Part shown: in pieces, positions 30,377-43,513 of the stretch
Layout: each line of letters opens with the position of its first letter
Position numbering within the stretch: position 1 is the first letter of the stretch
DNA from: Cichorium intybus
Lineage: Eukaryota > Streptophyta > Magnoliopsida > Asterales > Asteraceae
Assembly: GCA_023525715.1 (NCBI GenBank)
Contig: CM042016.1
Coordinates: 67,146,882-67,210,881 of the forward strand
DNA length: 64,000 bases
Reading direction: 5' to 3'
Translations under genes and position numbers: made by a program
Notes under the pieces: generated by a model
Told to the model about the DNA's origin: nothing
Database searches by the model: none
What the model saw: only the letters and a program-made list of their open reading frames with translations

Positions 30377-33300
30377 TTCCCCCTCAGTCGGAACGAGAGG
30401 TTTTGAACGAACGTTCAGACTGGATCTGAAGTCAAGAAAAAGCATAGACGATAGCCCTTTGGTGAAGATATCAGCATACTGGGAGGAAGAAGGGACGTGA
30501 AGAACTCGAACTTGTCCCATGGCAACTTTGTCACGAACAAAGTGGATGTCAATTTCAATGTGTTTGGTACGCTGGTGTTGAACTGGGTTGGAGGACATAT
30601 AGACTGCACTGACGTTGTCACAGTAGACTAAGGTGGCAGTAAGAGGCGGATACAACAGCTCACGTAAAAGGTTACGAAGCCAAGATGTCTCAGCAACTGC
30701 ATTTGCAACGCCGCGATACTCAGCTTCCGCACTCGACCGAGAAATGGTGCCTTGTCTCTTGGAAGACCAGGAGAGAAGGTTCGGTCCATGGAAAACACAA
30801 TATCCAGATATGGAGCGTCTAGTGGTGGGGCAGCCGGCCCAGTCGGCATCCGAGTAAGCAATTAGACCACGAGATGAAGCGGCATACAGTTGGAGACCGT
30901 GGTCTAGAGTTTCACGAATGTATCGAAGAACACGCTTGAGAGCAGCAAAGTGTGGCTCCCTGGGATCATGCATGTATAGAAAAACCTGCTGTACCGCGTA
31001 GGAGATGTCAGGACGTGTGAAAGTCAAATACTGTAGAGCACCTGCAAGGCTGCGATATAGTGTTGGATCAGAGACCGGTGTCCCGGTATCATCAAATTTT
31101 GTAGACATATCGGCTGGAGTGCGAGCAGATTTACAGTTAGACATATTTGCACGTGCAAGAATCTCGGTTGCGTATTTTTGCTGAGAAAGAAACATGCCAT
31201 ATCGGTCTCTAGTGACTGCCCAGAAAATAATTCAAAGAACCCAAGTCGGTCATGGAGAATTCGGACCATAAGGTGGAGATAACCAGCTGAAGAAGGTCTC
31301 TGGAGGAAGCCGTGAGAACAATATCATCATTATATAGAAGCAAGTAAGCGATGTGAGGACCCTTTCGGTAGATGAAAAGAGATGAGTCGGATTTGCTGTT
31401 GGTGAAACCAAAGCGAGCAATAAACTGAGCAAAGCGGTGGTACCAAGCCCGTGGTGCCTGTTTGAGACCATATAAATATTTTTGGAGGAGACATATATGG
31501 TTGGGTGCTGAGGGGTCACGAAATCCAGGTGGTTGGTTCATGTAAACTATCTCCTAGAGATGACCATGAAGGAATGCATTCTTCACGTCCAACTGATGAA
31601 TTGGCCATTGATGAGAAACAGCCAAACTTAAAACAGTCCGGATAGTAGCGGGTTTGACAACCGGGCTAAAGGTTTCATCACAGTCAATACCGGGATGCTG
31701 ACTGCGTCTGTTAGCAACAAGACGCGCCTTGTAGCGAGCTAGAGATCCATCTGCATTGTGTTTCTTTTTGAACAACCAAATACAATTAACCACATTAGCG
31801 TTAGTAGGCCGAGGAACAAGTACCCAAGTTCTGTTAGAAATAAGTGCATCATATTCATCTTTCATGGCCTCGAGCCAGTTAGGATCACGAAACGCTTGAG
31901 AATAGGAGTGAGGAAGGGGTGACTCGGTAGTGGTGATGTCTATATGAAGGTTCAAACGATCAACAGGTTTATGAATGCCGTGTCTAGCACGAGTTGTCAT
32001 CGAGTGAGTACGAGTGGAAGCGGAAGGAATATGAGAAGTAGCAGTGGGAGCAGTGTCTGCTGCCGAGGGATGGGCAGCGGGGTTGACGTTTGGATGTGTC
32101 GACGTGGGTAGGGATTCAGGAGATGTATGCGGTAAGGTCGGGTCATTAAAGTGGTTGCGGGAGTTATCAAAATCAAGAAAGTGGTAGTCTGGGGATTGAT
32201 CTGGTGTCATAGAGCCGAAAGGGAAAACAGTTTCGTCAAATGTGACATGACGAGAAATAAGGATTTGTTTGTTGTGGAGGTTTAGACAACGGAAACCTTT
32301 GTGATGTGAAGGGTAACCGAGAAAAATGCACGGCACAGATCGGTGTTGAAGTTTGTTGGTATTGTTAAGATGAGGATAGCAAAGGCAACCGAAGACGCGA
32401 AGTTGTGAATAAGTGGGACGTTTATTGAACAATTTGTGGTATGGGGTGTCATTTTGTAGGGCGGAGGATGGCAAAATGTTCAAGAGGTGGGCAACCATGT
32501 GAAGAGCTTCAACCCAATAGGTGGGCGGAAGATGCGCTTGAAACAGAAGGGTACGAATCATGTTGTTGAGGGTACGAAGCATACGTTCAGATTTTCCGTT
32601 TTGTTGAGAAGTGTACGGGCACGAAAAGTGCATGTGAATACCGTTGGTAGCACAAAGTTGTTGAAATTGAGAGTTGTCATATTCTTTGCCATTATCACAT
32701 TGAAATATTTGAATATCGGTTTTAAATTGATTTTTGATATATGCCCGAAAATGAAGGAATTTGGAAAAAACATCAGATTTTTGTCTTAAAGGATACACCC
32801 ATACAAAGTGAGTAAATTGATCAAGAAAAATCACATAGTACTTTATGCCACTATGACTTTGTAAAGGAGAAGTCCACACATCAGAATGAATGACATGAAA
32901 AGGAAACAAAGCATCAGTTTTGGATAAATCAAAAGACAACCGAACATGTTTGCCAAGTTGACAGGCATGACAAAGTAAAGGAGAATCTTTTTTATTACAT
33001 GAAATAGAATTACTAGAAAAAAGATTGTTGAGAACAGGTTGTCCTGGATGGCCGAGTCTTTGGTGCCACAAGGATGGGGTGACAATGTGGAAAGCTTGCG
33101 GAGATGGTTTGGTAACCGGATACAAATCACTCGTGCTATCACATCGAAGGAGGATTCGTTTGGTCAGAAAATCCTTCACAGAAAAACCAAATTCGTCAAA
33201 TTCGATAGAGCATTTATTATCACGGGTAAGTTTACGGACAGAAACAAGGTTTTTGATAATTTGGGGAGTAATGAGAACATTTTTAAGGAATAACGTGCGT

Positions 33301-34148
33301 AATGGGTTGAGACCAAGGGTGGAATGTCCAATTTTAGTGACGGGAATACGTGATCCATCCCCAACTAAGACCGATAAATTTGAATTTTTGCACGTATTGC
33401 TAAAAGACTTGAGAGTACCTGAGTCGGCATGAAGATGTGCGGTTGCCCCGGTGTCCAAATACCACTCCGCATTTCCTGGGTCTTGAACCGACATAGTGCT
33501 AAACGCTTGCGGTAAGGTTGTGGGCTGATCCGCTATTGTTGGATATTGAAAATATTGCCAATTAGTGGGCTGTCCTGCATAAGAAAAAAAAGCTTGCTGC
33601 TGTTGGGTCAAGTTGGAATTGGACCATGGCTGTTGCTGGGTTAATTTTGTAGGTGGTGTTGAAGTGGGCCAAGTGGCCTGTTGAGCCGGAGGATAGGGCA
33701 GCAGTCCACACTGCTGTGGATTGAAGAAAAACGGCGCCTGCCAAGGGAAAGCTCCCCCCCATCCATTTTGATTTTGCGAAGACCGTCTCCCACCGAACCT
33801 GTCATGCCGACTACCCCCACAACCACCGGATCTGTGAGTTTTTCCACCGCCACGACCCCCGAGATGAAACCCGGACTGAAGGCCGGAGTTATTTCCACCG
33901 CCACGACCTCCGTGATGAAACCCGGACTGAAGGCCGGAGGTATTTCCACCTCCGTGATGAAACCCGGACTGAAAGCCGGAGCTATTTCCACCTTCACGAC
34001 CTCCCCCACGATTTCCGTAAGTAGTTCCGCGTGAGTTTTTTTGAATCTCAGTATTAAGAGCGGTTGGAGAGGAAGAGTTATCGAGATGACAAGCGCGTAC
34101 GAGGCGGGTTTGTTCCTTGAGCATGGAGCGTTCTTCGAGGGTGAGCAT
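30371..34148 (-). pseudogene. copy 1 gag C-terminus and pol, with extra nonsense mutation
   Basis: From 34148: a Gly-rich gag tail with repeated SGLQSGFHHGGRGGG units and no zinc knuckle. Protease follows (WYLDTGATAHL), then the integrase finger (HQRLGHPG, CHAC) and catalytic D, D, E (SDVWTS, CDNGKEYDN, GKSERM). RT shows LYGLKQAPRAWY and RNase H YSDADW, SAEAEYR, YCDN. Copy 1 alone has TAG at 31554-31556 (CAG in the other copies) and YNDD (31329-31331) at the RT catalytic box. Like its sisters it has a frameshift between YFLG and VTRDRYG near 31196-31209, where a few bases appear deleted. Confidence 0.94.
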
Positions 34149-34187
34149 GGATCACATTTTGATGAAGGTGGGAAACGGTTTCTGATG

Positions 34188-34737
34188 TCAGATGGTGGTC
34201 ACAATATGCGCATATTTTTGGGATAACCCGTTAATGGCATATGTGACGAGGTTGCATTTGGGAACCGGTGCACCAATGTTAGCGAGTAGATCTGAGATTG
34301 ACTTGATTTTATTGCAGTATTCCATAATGGTTGAGTCGCCGATAACAAGGTTTCGCAACTCGTCATCAAGTTCAATGGCTTTGGTCTCTTTGTTTTCATG
34401 AAACAGAGCTTGAATAGAGCACCATACATCGGCGGCCTTGGCGTCCGACTTGAGGATGGACTGGAGAACGGGTTGAGATAGAGTTCCATAGATCCACTGT
34501 TTGACAATGTTGTCAACCGTGTTCCACTCTTCGGGATCGGAAATGCGTATTGGCAAGTTTTCAAGGTGTTCGAACACTTTATATCCAATGCAGTGAGTCT
34601 TGAAAAGTTCTTTCCATGCATCGTAATTCAACCGATCTAAATCTAGAATGAGCGGAACGTAGGATTTAATGTTGGTGATACCATATATCTTGTCGTTGGG
34701 TTTAGAGCGGGGGGGTACCTTCTGAGGGGCTGGTCAT
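34188..34737 (-). pseudogene. copy 1 gag N-terminal part
   Basis: ATG at 34737 opens MTSPSEGTP, but a 7-C run (34709-34715) shifts the frame. The next frame gives NDKIYGITNIKSYVPLILDL and then LNYDAWKELFKTHC, a copia gag (UBN2-type) start. TGA codons after HIVTTI (34185-34187) and near 34149 separate it from the gag tail. Both stand where CGA would be expected. Copy 1 alone has PVPKCN instead of PVPKRN. Confidence 0.88.
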
Positions 34738-34873
34738 GCTAAAAGACAGAATAGAAGAAGTGAAGAAGAAGACAGAAGAAGTGAAGAAGAAGACAAACCA
34801 GATGGAGAAATATGCTGCCTGGATCGGCTAGGGTTGAAAGGAGGCTAGGGTTGGAAGGAATGCTCTGATACCA

Positions 34874-35039
34874 TGTTACAGTCAATAATTTCCCATGAAA
34901 GGCTCCACTGCATTCTCATTAGAATAAATACACAATATACATAATATGGGCTGAATACAAACATTGGACTAACCTAGAATCACTATTGGGCTAACTAGAA
35001 AGACAATATATACACAAATTATAAAATACACGGCTAAAA
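34874..35039 (-). repeat. LTR 2 of array (shared by copies 1 and 2)
   Basis: 166 bp. It serves as 5' LTR of copy 1 and 3' LTR of copy 2. It has the TTTTAGCC start like LTR 1, with the copy 1 PBS directly left of it. Confidence 0.95.
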
Positions 35040-38000
35040 TTCCCCCTCAGTCGGAACGAGAGGTTTTGAACGAACGTTCAGACTGGATCTGAAGTCAAGA
35101 AAAAGCATAGACGATAGCCCTTTGGTGAAGATATCAGCATACTGGGAGGAAGAAGGGACGTGAAGAACTCGAACTTGTCCCATGGCAACTTTGTCACGAA
35201 CAAAGTGGATGTCAATTTCAATGTGTTTGGTACGCTGGTGTTGAACTGGGTTGGAGGACATATAGACTGCACTGACGTTGTCACAGTAGACTAAGGTGGC
35301 AGTAAGAGGCGGATACAACAGCTCACGTAAAAGGTTACGAAGCCAAGATGTCTCAGCAACTGCATTTGCAACACCGCGATACTCAGCTTCCGCACTCGAC
35401 CGAGAAATGGTGCCTTGTCTCTTGGAAGACCAGGAGAGAAGGTTCGGTCCAAGGAAAACACAATATCCAGATATGGAGCGTCTAGTGGTGGGGCAGCCGG
35501 CCCAGTCGGCATCCGAGTAAGCAATTAGACCACGAGATGAAGCGGCATACAGTTGGAGACCGTGGTCTAGAGTTTCACGAATGTATCGAAGAACACGCTT
35601 GAGAGCAGCAAAGTGTGGCTCCCTGGGATCATGCATGTATAGAAAAACCTGCTGTACCGCGTAGGAGATGTCAGGACGTGTGAAAGTCAAATACTGTAGA
35701 GCACCTGCAAGGCTGCGATATAGTGTTGGATCAGAGACCGGTGTCCCGGTATCATCAAATTTTGCAGACATATCGGCTGGAGTGCGAGCAGATTTACAGT
35801 TAGACATATTTGCATGTGCAAGAATCTCGGTTGCGTATTTTTGCTGAGAAAGAAACATGCCATATCGGTCTCTAGTGACTGCCCAGAAAATAATTCAAAG
35901 AACCCAAGTCGGTCATGGAGAATTCGGACCATAAGGTGGAGATAACCAGCTGAAGAAGGTCTCTGGAGGAAGCCGTGAGAACAATATCATCATCATATAG
36001 AAGCAAGTAAGCGATGTGAGGACCCTTTCGGTAGATGAAAAGAGATGAGTCGGATTTGCTGTTGGTGAAACCAAAGCGAGCAATAAACTGAGCAAAGCGG
36101 TGGTACCAAGCCCGTGGTGCCTGTTTGAGACCATATAAATATTTTTGGAGGAGACATATATGGTTGGGTGCTGAGGGGTCACGAAATCCAGGTGGTTGGT
36201 TCATGTAAACTATCTCCTGGAGATGACCATGAAGGAATGCATTCTTCACGTCCAACTGATGAATTGGCCATTGATGAGAAACAGCCAAACTTAAAACAGT
36301 CCGGATAGTAGCGGGTTTGACAACCGGGCTAAAGGTTTCATCACAGTCAATACCGGGATGCTGACTGCGTCTGTTAGCAACAAGACGCGCCTTGTAGCGA
36401 GCTAGAGATCCATCTGCATTGTGTTTCTTTTTGAACAACCAAATACAATTAACCACATTAGCGTTAGTAGGCCGAGGAACAAGTACCCAAGTTCTGTTAG
36501 AAATAAGTGCATCATATTCATCTTTCATGGCCTCGAGCCAGTTAGGATCACGAAACGCTTGAGAATAGGAGTGAGGAAGGGGTGACTCGGTAGTGGTGAT
36601 GTCTATATGAAGGTTCAAACGATCAACAGGTTTATGAATGCCGTGTCTAGCACGAGTTGTCATCGAGTGAGTACGAGTGGAAGCGGAAGGAATATGAGAA
36701 GTAGCAGTGGGAGCAGTGTCTGCTGCCGAGGGATGGGCAGCGGGGTTGACGTTTGGATGTGTCGACGTGGGTAGGGATTCAGGAGATGTATGCGGTAAGG
36801 TCGGGTCATTAAAGTGGTTGCGGGAGTTATCAAAATCAAGAAAGTGGTAGTCTGGGGATTGATCTGGTGTCATAGAGCCGAAAGGGAAAACAGTTTCGTC
36901 AAATGTGACATGACGAGAAATAAGGATTTGTTTGTTGTGGAGGTTTAGACAACGGAAACCTTTGTGATGTGAAGGGTAACCGAGAAAAATGCACGGCACA
37001 GATCGGTGTTGAAGTTTGTTGGTATTGTTAAGATGAGGATAGCAAAGGCAACCGAAGACGCGAAGTTGTGAATAAGTGGGACATTTATTGAACAATTTGT
37101 GGTATGGGGTGTCATTTTGTAGGGCGGAGGATGGCAAAATGTTCAAGAGGTGGGCAACCATGTGAAGAGCTTCAACCCAATAGGTGGGCGGAAGATGCGC
37201 TTGAAACAGAAGGGTACGAATCATGTTGTTGAGGGTACGAAGCATACGTTCAGATTTTCCGTTTTGTTGAGAAGTGTACGGGCACGAAAAGTGCATGTGA
37301 ATACCGTTGGTAGCACAAAGTTGTTGAAATTGAGAGTTGTCATATTCTTTGCCATTATCACATTGAAATATTTGAATATCGGTTTTAAATTGATTTTTGA
37401 TATATGCCCGAAAATGAAGGAATTTGGAAAAAACATCAGATTTTTGTCTTAAAGGATACACCCATACAAAGTGAGTAAATTGATCAAGAAAAATCACATA
37501 GTACTTTATGCCACTATGACTTTGTAAAGGAGAAGTCCACACATCAGAATGAATGACATGAAAAGGAAACAAAGCATCAGTTTTGGATAAATCAAAAGAC
37601 AACCGAACATGTTTGCCAAGTTGACAGGCATGCCAAAGTAAAGGAGAATCTTTTTTATTACATGAAATAGAATTACTAGAAAAAAGATTGTTGAGAACAG
37701 GTTGTCCTGGATGGCCGAGTCTTTGGTGCCACAAGGATGGGGTGACAATGTGGAAAGCTTGCGGAGATGGTTTGGTAACCGGATACAAATCACTCGTGCT
37801 ATCACATCGAAGGAGGATTCGTTTGGTCAGAAAATCCTTCACAGAAAAACCAAATTCGTCAAATTCGATAGAGCATTTATTATCACGGGTAAGTTTACGG
37901 ACAGAAACAAGGTTTTTGATAATTTGGGGAGTAATGAGAACATTTTTAAGGAATAACGTGCGTAATGGGTTGAGACCAAGGGTGGAATGTCCAATTTTAG

Positions 38001-38811
38001 TGACGGGAATACGTGATCCATCCCCAACTAAGACCGATAAATTTGAATTTTTGCACGTATTGCTAAAAGACTTGAGAGTACCTGAGTCGGCATGAAGATG
38101 TGCGGTTGCCCCGGTGTCCAAATACCACTCCGCATTTCCTGGGTCTTGAACCGACATAGTGCTAAACGCTTGCGGTAAGGTTGTGGGCTGATCCGCTATT
38201 GTTGGATATTGAAAATATTGCCAATTAGTGGGCTGTCCTGCATAAGAAAAAAAAGCTTGCTGCTGTTGGGTCAAGTTGGAATTGGACCATGGCTGTTGCT
38301 GGGTTAATTTTGTAGGTGGTGTTGAAGTGGGCCAAGTGGCCTGTTGAGCCGGAGGATAGGGCAGCAGTCCACACTGCTGTGGATTGAAGAAAAACGGCGC
38401 CTGCCAAGGGAAAGCTCCCCCCCATCCATTTTGATTTTGCGAAGACCGTCTCCCACCGAACCTGTCATGCCGACTACCCCCACAACCACCGGATCTATGA
38501 GTTTTTCCACCGCCACGACCCCCGAGATGAAACCCGGACTGAAGGCCGGAGTTATTTCCACCGCCACGACCTCCGTGATGAAACCCGGACTGAAGGCCGG
38601 AGGTATTTCCACCTCCGTGATGAAACCCGGACTGAAAGCCGGAGCTATTTCCACCTTCACGACCTCCCCCACGATTTCCGTAAGTAGTTCCGCGTGAGTT
38701 TTTTTGAATCTCAGTATTAAGAGCGGTTGGAGAGGAAGAGTTATCGAGATGACAAGCGCGTACGAGGCGGGTTTGTTCCTTGAGCATGGAGCGTTCTTCG
38801 AGGGTGAGCAT
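35034..38811 (-). pseudogene. copy 2 gag C-terminus and pol
   Basis: Same layout as copy 1, but the RT frame is open through HLQEIVYM. Copy 2 alone has TGG for TGT at 37633-37635, turning the integrase zinc-finger CHAC into WHAC and losing a metal ligand, plus NKC for NKR. The RT box is YDDD (35992-35994), where most copia elements have YVDD. The frameshift between YFLG and VTRDRYG is shared. Confidence 0.94.
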
Positions 38812-38850
38812 GGATCACATTTTGATGAAGGTGGGAAACGGTTTCTGATG

Positions 38851-39400
38851 TCAGATGGTGGTCACAATATGCGCATATTTTTGGGATAACCCGTTAATGG
38901 CATATGTGACGAGGTTGCGTTTGGGAACCGGTGCACCAATGTTAGCGAGTAGATCTGAGATTGACTTGATTTTATTGCAGTATTCCATAATGGTTGAGTC
39001 GCCGATAACAAGGTTTCGCAACTCGTCATCAAGTTCAATGGCTTTGGTCTCTTTGTTTTCATGAAACAGAGCTTGAATAGAGCACCATACATCGGCGGCC
39101 TTGGCGTCCGACTTGAGGATGGACTGGAGAACGGGTTGAGATAGAGTTCCATAGATCCACTGTTTGACAATGTTGTCAACCGTGTTCCACTCTTCGGGAT
39201 CGGAAATGCGTATTGGCAAGTTTTCAAGGTGTTCGAACACTTTATATCCAATGCAGTGAGTCTTGAAAAGTTCTTTCCATGCATCGTAATTCAACCGATC
39301 TAAATCTAGAATGAGCGGAACGTAGGATTTAATGTTGGTGATACCATATATCTTGTCGTTGGGTTTAGAGCGGGGGGGTACCTTCTGAGGGGCTGGTCAT
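38851..39400 (-). pseudogene. copy 2 gag N-terminal part
   Basis: Same start, 7-C frameshift and two TGA codons as copy 1, exactly 4663 bases further on. It keeps PVPKRN. Confidence 0.88.
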
Positions 39401-39536
39401 GCTAAAAGACAGAATAGAAGAAGTGAAGAAGAAGACAGAAGAAGTGAAGAAGAAGACAAACCAGATGGAGAAATATGCTGCTTGGATCGGCTAGGGTTGA
39501 AAGGAGGCTAGGGTTGGAAGGAATGCTCTGATACCA

Positions 39537-39702
39537 TGTTACAGTCAATAATTTCCCATGAAAGGCTCCACTGCATTCTCATTAGAATAAATACACAATA
39601 TACATAATATGGGCTGATTACAAACATTGGACTAACCTAGAATCACTATTGGGCTAACTAGAAAGACAATATATACACAAATTATAAAATACACGGCTAA
39701 AA
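39537..39702 (-). repeat. LTR 3 of array (shared by copies 2 and 3)
   Basis: 166 bp. It has the TTTTAGCC start. It differs from the others at GGGCTGATTAC (GGGCTGAATAC elsewhere). Confidence 0.95.
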
Positions 39703-42700
39703 TTCCCCCTCAGTCGGAACGAGAGGTTTTGAACGAACGTTCAGACTGGATCTGAAGTCAAGAAAAAGCATAGACGATAGCCCTTTGGTGAAGATATCAG
39801 CATACTGGGAGGAAGAAGGGACGTGAAGAACTCGAACTTGTCCCATGGCAACTTTGTCACGAACAAAGTGGATGTCAATTTCAATGTGTTTGGTACGCTG
39901 GTGTTGAACTGGGTTGGAGGACATATAGACTGCACTGACGTTGTCACAGTAGACTAAGGTGGCAGTAAGAGGCGGATACAACAGCTCACGTAAAAGGTTA
40001 CGAAGCCAAGATGTCTCAGCAACTGCATTTGCAACACCGCGATACTCAGCTTCCGCACTCGACCGAGAAATGGTGCCTTGTCTCTTGGAAGACCAGGAGA
40101 GAAGGTTCGGTCCAAGGAAAACACAATATCCAGATATGGAGCGTCTAGTGGTGGGGCAGCCGGCCCAGTCGGCATCCGAGTAAGCAATTAGACCACGAGA
40201 TGAAGCGGCATACAGTTGGAGACCGTGGTCTAGAGTTTCACGAATGTATCGAAGAACACGCTTGAGAGCAGCAAAGTGTGGCTCCCTGGGATCATGCATG
40301 TATAGAAAAACCTGCTGTACCGCGTAGGAGATGTCAGGACGTGTGAAAGTCAAATACTGTAGAGCACCTGCAAGGCTGCGATATAGTGTTGGATCAGAGA
40401 CCGGTGTCCCGGTATCATCAAATTTTGCAGACGTATCGGCTGGAGTGCGAGCAGATTTACAGTTAGACATATTTGCACGTGCAAGAATCTCGGTTGCGTA
40501 TTTTTGCTGAGAAAGAAACATGTCATATCGGTCTCTAGTGACTGCCCAGAAAATAATTCAAAGAACCCAAGTCGGTCATGGAGAATTCGGACCGTAAGGT
40601 GGAGATAACCAGCTGAAGAAGGTCTCTGGAGGAAGCCGTGAGAACAATATCATCATCATATAGAAGCAAGTAAGCGATGTGAGGACCCTTTCGGTAGATG
40701 AAAAGAGATGAGTCGGATTTGCTGTTGGTGAAACCAAAGCGAGCAATAAACTGAGCAAAGCGGTGGTACCAAGCCCGTGGTGCCTGTTTGAGACCATATA
40801 AATATTTTTGGAGGAGACATATATGGTTGGGTGCTGAGGGGTCACGAAATCCAGGTGGTTGGTTCATGTAAACTATCTCCTGGAGATGACCATGAAGGAA
40901 TGCATTCTTCACGTCCAACTGATGAATTGGCCATTGATGAGAAACAGCCAAACTTAAAACAGTCCGGATAGTAGCGGGTTTGACAACCGGGCTAAAGGTT
41001 TCATCACAGTCAATACCGGGATGCTGACTGCGTCCGTTAGCAACAAGACGCGCCTTGTAGCGAGCTAGAGATCCATCTGCATTGTGTTTCTTTTTGAACA
41101 ACCAAATACAATTAACCACATTAGCGTTAGTAGGCCGAGGAACAAGTACCCAAGTTCTGTTAGAAATAAGTGCATCATATTCATCTTTCATGGCCTCGAG
41201 CCAGTTAGGATCACGAAACGCTTGAGAATAGGAGTGAGGAAGGGGTGACTCGGTAGTGGTGATGTCTATATGAAGGTTCAAACGATCAACAGGTTTATGA
41301 ATGCCGTGTCTAGCACGAGTTCTCATCGAGTGAGTACGAGTGGAAGCGGAAGGAATATGAGAAGTAGCAGTGGGAGCAGTGTCTGCTGCCGAGGGATGGG
41401 CAGCGGGGTTGACGTTTGGATGTGTCGACGTGGGTAGGGATTCAGGAGATGTATGCGGTAAGGTCGGGTCATTAAAGTGGTTGCGGGAGTTATCAAAATC
41501 AAGAAAGTGGTAGTCTGGGGATTGATCTGGTGTCATAGAGCCGAAAGGGAAAACAGTTTCGTCAAATGTGACATGACGAGAAATAAGGATTTGTTTGTTG
41601 TGGAGGTTTAGACAACGGAAACCTTTGTGATGTGAAGGGTAACCGAGAAAAATGCACGGCACAGATCGGTGTTGAAGTTTGTTGGTATTGTTAAGATGAG
41701 GATAGCAAAGGCAACCGAAGACGCGAAGTTGTGAATAAGTGGGACGTTTATTGAACAATTTGTGGTATGGGGTGTCATTTTGTAGGGCGGAGGATGGCAA
41801 AATGTTCAAGAGGTGGGCAACCATGTGAAGAGCTTCAACCCAATAGGTGGGCGGAAGATGCGCTTGAAACAGAAGGGTACGAATCATGTTGTTGAGGGTA
41901 CGAAGCATACGTTCAGATTTTCTGTTTTGTTGAGAAGTGTACGGGCACGAAAAGTGCATGTGAATACCGTTGGTAGCACAAAGTTGTTGAAATTGAGAGT
42001 TGTCATATTCTTTGCCATTATCACATTGAAATATTTGAATATCGGTTTTAAATTGATTTTTGATATATGCCCGAAAATGAAGGAATTTGGAAAAAACATC
42101 AGATTTTTGTCTTAAAGGATACACCCATACAAAGTGAGTAAATTGATCAAGAAAAATCACATAGTACTTTATGCCACTATGACTTTGTAAAGGAGAAGTC
42201 CACACATCAGAATGAATGACATGAAAAGGAAACAAAGCATCAGTTTTGGATAAATCAAAAGACAACCGAACATGTTTGCCAAGTTGACAGGCATGACAAA
42301 GTAAAGGAGAATCTTTTTTATTACATGAAATAGAATTACTAGAAAAAAGATTGTTGAGAACAGGTTGTCCTGGATGGCCGAGTCTTTGGTGCCACAAGGA
42401 TGGGGTGACAATGTGGAAAGCTTGCGGAGATGGTTTGGTAACCGGATACAAATCACTCGTGCTATCACATCGAAGGAGGATTCGTTTGGTCAGAAAATCC
42501 TTCACAGAAAAACCAAATTCGTCAAATTCGATAGAACATTTATTATCACGGGTAAGTTTACGGACAGAAACAAGGTTTTTGATAATTTGGGGAGTAATGA
42601 GAACATTTTTAAGGAATAACGTGCGTAATGGGTTGAGACCAAGGGTGGAATGTCCAATTTTAGTGACGGGAATACGTGATCCATCCCCAACTAAGACCGA

Positions 42701-43474
42701 TAAATTTGAATTTTTGCACGTATTGCTAAAAGACTTGAGAGTACCTGAGTCGGCATGAAGATGTGCGGTTGCCCCGGTGTCCAAATACCACTCCGCATTT
42801 CCTGGGTCTTGAACCGACATAGTGCTAAACGCTTGCGGTAAGGTTGTGGGCTGATCCGCTATTGTTGGATATTGAAAATATTGCCAATTAGTGGGCTGTC
42901 CTGCATAAGAAAAAAAAGCTTGCTGCTGTTGGGTCAAGTTGGAATTGGACCATGGCTGTTGCTGGGTTAATTTTGTAGGTGGTGTTGAAGTGGGCCAAGT
43001 GGCCTGTTGAGCCGGAGGATAGGGCAGCAGTCCACACTGCTGTGGATTGAAGAAAAACGGCGCCTGCCAAGGGAAAGCTCCCCCCCATCCATTTTGATTT
43101 TGCGAAGACCGTCTCCCACCGAACCTGTCATGCCGACTACCCCCACAACCACCGGATCTGTGAGTTTTTCCACCGCCACGACCCCCGAGATGAAACCCGG
43201 ACTGAAGGCCGGAGTTATTTCCACCGCCACGACCTCCGTGATGAAACCCGGACTGAAGGCCGGAGGTATTTCCACCTCCGTGATGAAACCCGGACTGAAA
43301 GCCGAAGCTATTTCCACCTTCACGACCTCCCCCACGATTTCCGTAAGTAGTTCCGCGTGAGTTTTTTTGAATCTCAGTATTAAGAGCGGTTGGAGAGGAA
43401 GAGTTATCGAGATGACAAGCGCGTACGAGGCGGGTTTGTTCCTTGAGCATGGAGCGTTCTTCGAGGGTGAGCAT
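39697..43474 (-). pseudogene. copy 3 gag C-terminus and pol
   Basis: Same layout. Copy 3 keeps VANGRSQ, the usual copia residue, where copies 1 and 2 share VANRRSQ. It alone has QQNRKSERM next to the integrase catalytic E, and TLRSEF and MRTRAR. The RT box is YDDD. The frameshift after YFLG is shared. Confidence 0.94.
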
Positions 43475-43513
43475 GGATCACATTTTGATGAAGGTGGGAA
43501 ACGGTTTCTGATG

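Noticed and set aside
33025..33432. Plus-strand ORFs opposite the array pol (135, 117, 100 aa, repeated per copy)
   Set aside because: They are antisense shadows of the pol and gag frames, with no start context or family resemblance.
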